From Abelmoschus esculentus (Eukaryota > Streptophyta > Magnoliopsida > Malvales > Malvaceae), in assembly GCA_035048815.1 (NCBI GenBank), contig JAUCBN010000035.1:12350501-12414500 (forward strand): a DNA stretch of 64,000 nt, written 5' to 3'. The stretch's first letter is position 1, and each line of letters starts with the position of its first letter. The position numbers and the translations under genes are program-made. Positions 59,820 through 64,000 of the stretch are shown one piece after another. Below the pieces are notes generated by a model, which saw only the letters and a program-made list of their open reading frames with translations, searched no databases and was not told where the DNA came from.

Positions 59820-61360
59820 TAATTTTGTTCAGAAGCCTATAATTAACTATTTGAACTCATAAAATTTAATTTAATAATATTTGGTTGTCGTTTTGATGCG
59901 ATTAATACGAGCATGTCTAAATGGGCTTTATAGAGATGCCGTTCGAACTTTAACTGAGTAAAAAGCTGAAAATTTGAGATTAATCTGTACAATTTTGTTC
60001 AAAAGCCTATCTTTAACTATTTGAACTCGTAAAATTTAATTTAATAACATTTGGTTGTCGTTTTGATGCGATTAAACCGTGCATGTCTAAATGGGTTTTA
60101 TAGAGATTCAGTTCGAATTTTAATCGAGTAAAAAGCTGAAAATTTGAGATTAGTTTGTATAATTTTGTTCAAAAGCCTATAATTAACTATTTGAACTCAT
60201 AAAATTTGATTTAATAATATTTGGTTGCCGTTTTGTTGGGATTAAAACGTGCATGTTTAAATGTGCTCTATAGAGAATCCGTTCGAATTTTAACCGAGTA
60301 AAAACCTTAAAATTTGAGATTAATCTGTATAATTTTGTTCAAAAGCCCATAATTAAATATTTAAACTCATAAAATTTAATTTAATAACATTAGGTTGTCG
60401 TTTTGTTGGGATTAAAACATGCATGTCTAAATGGGCTTTATAGAGATTCCGTTCTAATTTTAACCGAGTAAAATTCTAAAAATTTCAGATTAATCTGTAT
60501 AATTTTGTTCAAAAGTTAATAAATTAATATTTGAAATTATAAAATTTGATTTTAATAAAATTTGTTTGTCGTTTTGATGCGATTAAAACGTGCATGTCTA
60601 AATGGGCTTTATTGAGATTCCGTTTGAATTTTAACCGAGTAAAAAGCTGAAAATTTGAGATTAATCTGTATAATTTTGTTCACAAGCCTATATTTAACTA
60701 TTTGATCTCATAAACTTTAATTTAATAACATTTGATTGTCGTTTTGATGCGATTAATACGAGCATGTCTAAATATGCTCTATAGAGAATCCGTTCGAATT
60801 TTAACCGAGTAAAAACCTTAAAATTTGAGATTAATCTGTATAATTTTGTTCAGAAGCCTATAATTAACTATTTGAACTCATAAAATTTAATTTAATAATA
60901 TTTGGTTGTCGTTTTGATGCGATTAATACGAGCATGTCTAAATGGGCTTTATAGAGATGCCATTCGAATTTTAACTGAGTAAAAAGCTGAAAATTTGAGA
61001 TTAATCTGTACAATTTTGTTCAAAAGCCTATATTTAACTATTTGAACTCGTAAAATTTAATTTAAAAACATTTGGTTGTCGTTTTGATGCGATTAAACCG
61101 TGCATGTCTAAATGGGTTTTATAGAGATTCAGTTCGAATTTTAATCGAGTAAAAAGCTGAAAATTTGAGATTAGTTTGTATACTTTTGTTCAAAAGCCTA
61201 TAATTAACTATTTGAACTCATAAAATTTGATTTAATAACATTTGGTTGCCGTTTTGTTGGGATTAAAACGTGCATGTTTAAATGTGCTCTATAGAGAATC
61301 CGTTCGAATTTTAATTGAGTAAAAACCTTAAAATTTGAGATTAATCTGTATAATTTTGTT
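59820..61360. repeat. 1021-bp (6-monomer) tandem duplication in array 4
   Basis: agaagcctataatt occurs at 59831 and 60852, and taatctgtacaattttg at 59981 and 61002, each 1021 bp apart. The monomers with gattaaaccgtgcatg and gagattcagttcg follow each in the same order. The second copy fades after about 61360. Confidence 0.8.
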
Positions 61361-64000
61361 CAAAAGACCATAATTAAATATTTAAACTCAAAAAATTTGC
61401 TTTAATAACATTTGGTTGTCGTTTTGTTAGAATTAAAACGTGCATGTCTAAATGGGCTTTATAGAGATTCTGTTCTAATTTTAATCGAGTAAAATTCTGA
61501 AAATTTCAGATTAATCTGTATAATTTTGTTCAAAAGCTAATAAATTAATATTTGAAATCATAAAATTTGATTTTAATAAAATTTGGTTGTCGTTTTGATG
61601 CGATTAAAACGTGCATGTCTAAATGGGCTTTATTGAGATTCCGTTCGAATTTTAACCGAGTAAAAATCTTAAACTTTGAGATTAATCTGTATAATTTTGT
61701 TCACAAGCCTATAATTAACTATTTGAAATCATAAAATTTAATCTAATAACATTTTGTTATCGTTTTGATACGATTAATACGAGTATGTCTAAATGTGCTA
61801 TATAGAGAATCCGTTCAAATTTTAACCGAGTAAAAACCTTAAAATTTGAGATTAAACTGTATAATTTTGTTGAAGAGCCCATAATTAAATATTGAAACTC
61901 AAAAAATTTGATTTAATAACATTTGGTTGTCATTTTGTTGGGATTAAAACGTGCATTTCTAAATGGGCTTTATAGAGATTCCGTTCTAATTTTAACCGAG
62001 TAAAATTCTGAAAATTTCAGATTAATCTGTATAATTTTGTTCAAAAGCTAATAATTAAATATTTGAAATCATAAAATTTGATTTTAATATAATTTGGTTG
62101 TCATTTTGATGCGATTAAAACGTGCATGTCTAAATGGGCTTTATAGAGATTCTGTTCAAATTTTAACCGAGTAAAAAGCTGAAAATTTGAGATTAATCTG
62201 TATAATTTTGTTCACAAGCCTATAATTAACTATTTGAACTCAGAAAATCTAATTTAATTAACATTTGGTTGTCGTTTTGATGCGATTAATACGAGCATGT
62301 CTAAATATGCTCTATAGAGAATCCGTTCGAATTTTAACCGAGTAAAAACCTTAAAATATGAGATTAATCTGTATAGTTTTATTCAAAAGACCATAATTAG
62401 ATATTTAAACTCAAAAAATTTGATATAATAACATTTGGTTGTCGTTTTGTTGGGATTAAAACGGGCCTGTATAAATGGGCTTTATAGAGATTCCGTTCTA
62501 ATTTTAAACGAGTAAAATTCTGAGAATTTTAGATTAATCTGTATAATTTTGTTCAAAAGCTAATAATTAATTATTTGAAATCATAAAATTTGATTTTAAT
62601 AAAATTTGGTTGTCGTTTTGATGCGATTAAAACGTGCATGTCTAAATTGGCTTTATAGAGATTCCGTTCGAATTTTAACCGAGTAAAAACCTTAAACTTT
62701 GAGATTAATCTATATAATTTTGTTCACAAGCCTATAATTAACTATTTGAACTCATAAAATTTAATCTAATAACATTTGGTTGTCGTTTTGATGCGATTAA
62801 TACGAGCATGTCTAAATATGCTATATAGAGAATCCGTTCGAATTTTAACTGAGTAAAAACCTTAAAATTTGAGATTAAACTGTATAATTTTGTTCAAGAG
62901 CCCATAATTAAATATTCAAACTCATAAAATTTGATTTTATAACATTTGGTTGTCGTTTTGTTGGGATTAAAACGTGCATGTCTAAATGGGCTTTATAGAG
63001 ATTCCGTTCTAATTTTAACCGAGTAAAATTCTAAAAATTTTAGATTAATCTGTATTATTTTGTTCAAAAGTTAATAATTAAATATTTGAAATCATAAAAT
63101 TTGATTTTAATAAAATTTGGATATCGTTTTGATGCGATTAAAACGTGCATGTCTAAATGGGCTTTATAGAGATTCTGTTCTAATTTTAACCGAGTAAAAT
63201 TCTGAAAATTTTAGATTAATCTGTATAATTTTGTTCAAAAGCCTATAATTAACTATTTGAAATCATAAAATTTAATTTAGTAACATTTGGTTGTCGTTTT
63301 GATGCCATTAATACGAGCATGTCCAAATATGCTCTATAGAGAATCCGTTCGAATTTTAACCGAGTAAAAACCTTAAAATTTGAGATTAATCTGTATAATT
63401 TTGTTTAAAAGCCAATAATTAAATATTTAAACTCAAAAAATTTGATTTAATAACATTTGGTTGCCACTTTGTTGGGATTTAAACGTGCATGTCTAAATGG
63501 GCTATATAGAGATTCCGTTCTAATTTTAACCTAGTAAAATTCAAAAAATTTCAGATTAATCTGTATAATTCTGTTCAAAAGTTAATAATTATTTGAAATT
63601 ATAAAATTTGATTTTAATAAAATTTTGTTGTCGTTTTGATGCGATTAAAACGTGCATGTCTAAATTGGCTTTATAGAGATTCCATTCGAATTTTAACCGA
63701 GTAAAAAGCTAAAAATTTGAGATTAATCTGTATAATTTTGTTCCCAAGCCTATAATTCACTATTTGAACTCATAAAATTTAATTTAATAACATTTGGTTG
63801 TCGTTTTGATACGATTAGTACGAGCATGTCTAAATATGCTCTATAGTGAATCCGTTCGAATTTTAACCGAGTAAAAACCTTAAAATTTGAGATAAATCTG
63901 TATAATTTTGTTCAAAAGCCCATTATTAAATATTTAAACTCATAAAATTTGATTTAATAATATTTGGTTGTCGTTTTGTTGGAATTAAAACGAGCATGTC

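Larger units (their letters stand above)
57211..64000. repeat. Satellite array 4, A-B-C monomers
   Basis: Tandem ~170-bp monomers without any gene, mostly in A-B-C order; no D monomer seen. Two larger duplications are visible. A 1021-bp block repeats at 59.8-61.4 kb. The private variant aaaacgggcctgtataaatgg is at about 57689 and again at about 62458, 4769 bp apart (28 monomers). The array runs off the end of the window. Confidence 0.95.

Noticed and set aside
57211..64000. Subtelomeric location
   Set aside because: No plant telomere repeat (tttaggg) tract is present anywhere in the window. Satellite organisation alone does not decide location.

Overview
This window looks like plant nuclear DNA from a satellite-rich heterochromatic block, possibly pericentromeric or centromeric. 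I cannot name the species. The evidence is about 43 kb of AT-rich tandem satellite with a monomer of about 170 bp (roughly 25% GC in a typical monomer, counted by hand), interrupted by three retroelements of plant type: one Ty1/copia LTR retrotransposon resembling the Sirevirus lineage, and two related L1-clade LINEs whose ORF2 ends in an RNase H domain. I see no intact coding gene of any kind and no cellular gene, tRNA, rRNA or CRISPR array.

Layout: satellite array 1 (1-9350); copia element with two LTRs and a 5-bp target duplication (9351-18283, + strand); satellite array 2 (18284-27689); long LINE-1 on the minus strand (27690-36025); satellite array 3 (36026-53555); shorter, 5'-truncated and internally inverted LINE-2 (53556-57210); satellite array 4 (57211-64000, running off the window).

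The satellite has three main monomer types, here called A, B and C. They commonly follow each other as an A-B-C trimer of about 511 bp. A fourth type, D, is found only in arrays 2 and 3. On top of this lie larger blocks: a near-identical 8-monomer unit of 1361 bp repeated from 38.1 to 47.8 kb, a 3914-bp (23-monomer) block that duplicated part of that 8-mer array, a 1194-bp 7-mer duplication, a 1021-bp 6-mer duplication, a 682-bp 4-mer duplication and a roughly 5-mer duplication.

Each insertion can be traced to the satellite sequence it broke. The copia element duplicated GATTT. LINE-2 duplicated 16 bases exactly. LINE-1 has a 10-base exact repeat at its ends that is part of a longer imperfect match. 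Both LINEs entered at the same point of the monomer, a TTTT/AA site that fits the L1 endonuclease preference, in the same orientation, so the satellite itself seems to offer a recurrent docking site.

All element genes are broken. The copia gag is frameshifted and shortened, its protease has lost the catalytic Asp, pol has one nonsense codon, and an extra ORF between pol and the 3' LTR is split by stops and frameshifts. LINE-1 ORF1 has three premature stops in one continuous frame and its ORF2 has several stops and frameshifts. LINE-2 keeps ORF2 in two opposite-facing halves, as expected from twin priming. The most unusual points are the shared LINE docking site, the duplicated ORF1/ORF2 junction with a hairpin in LINE-1, the palindrome families in the copia LTR, and the nested higher-order structure of the satellite.
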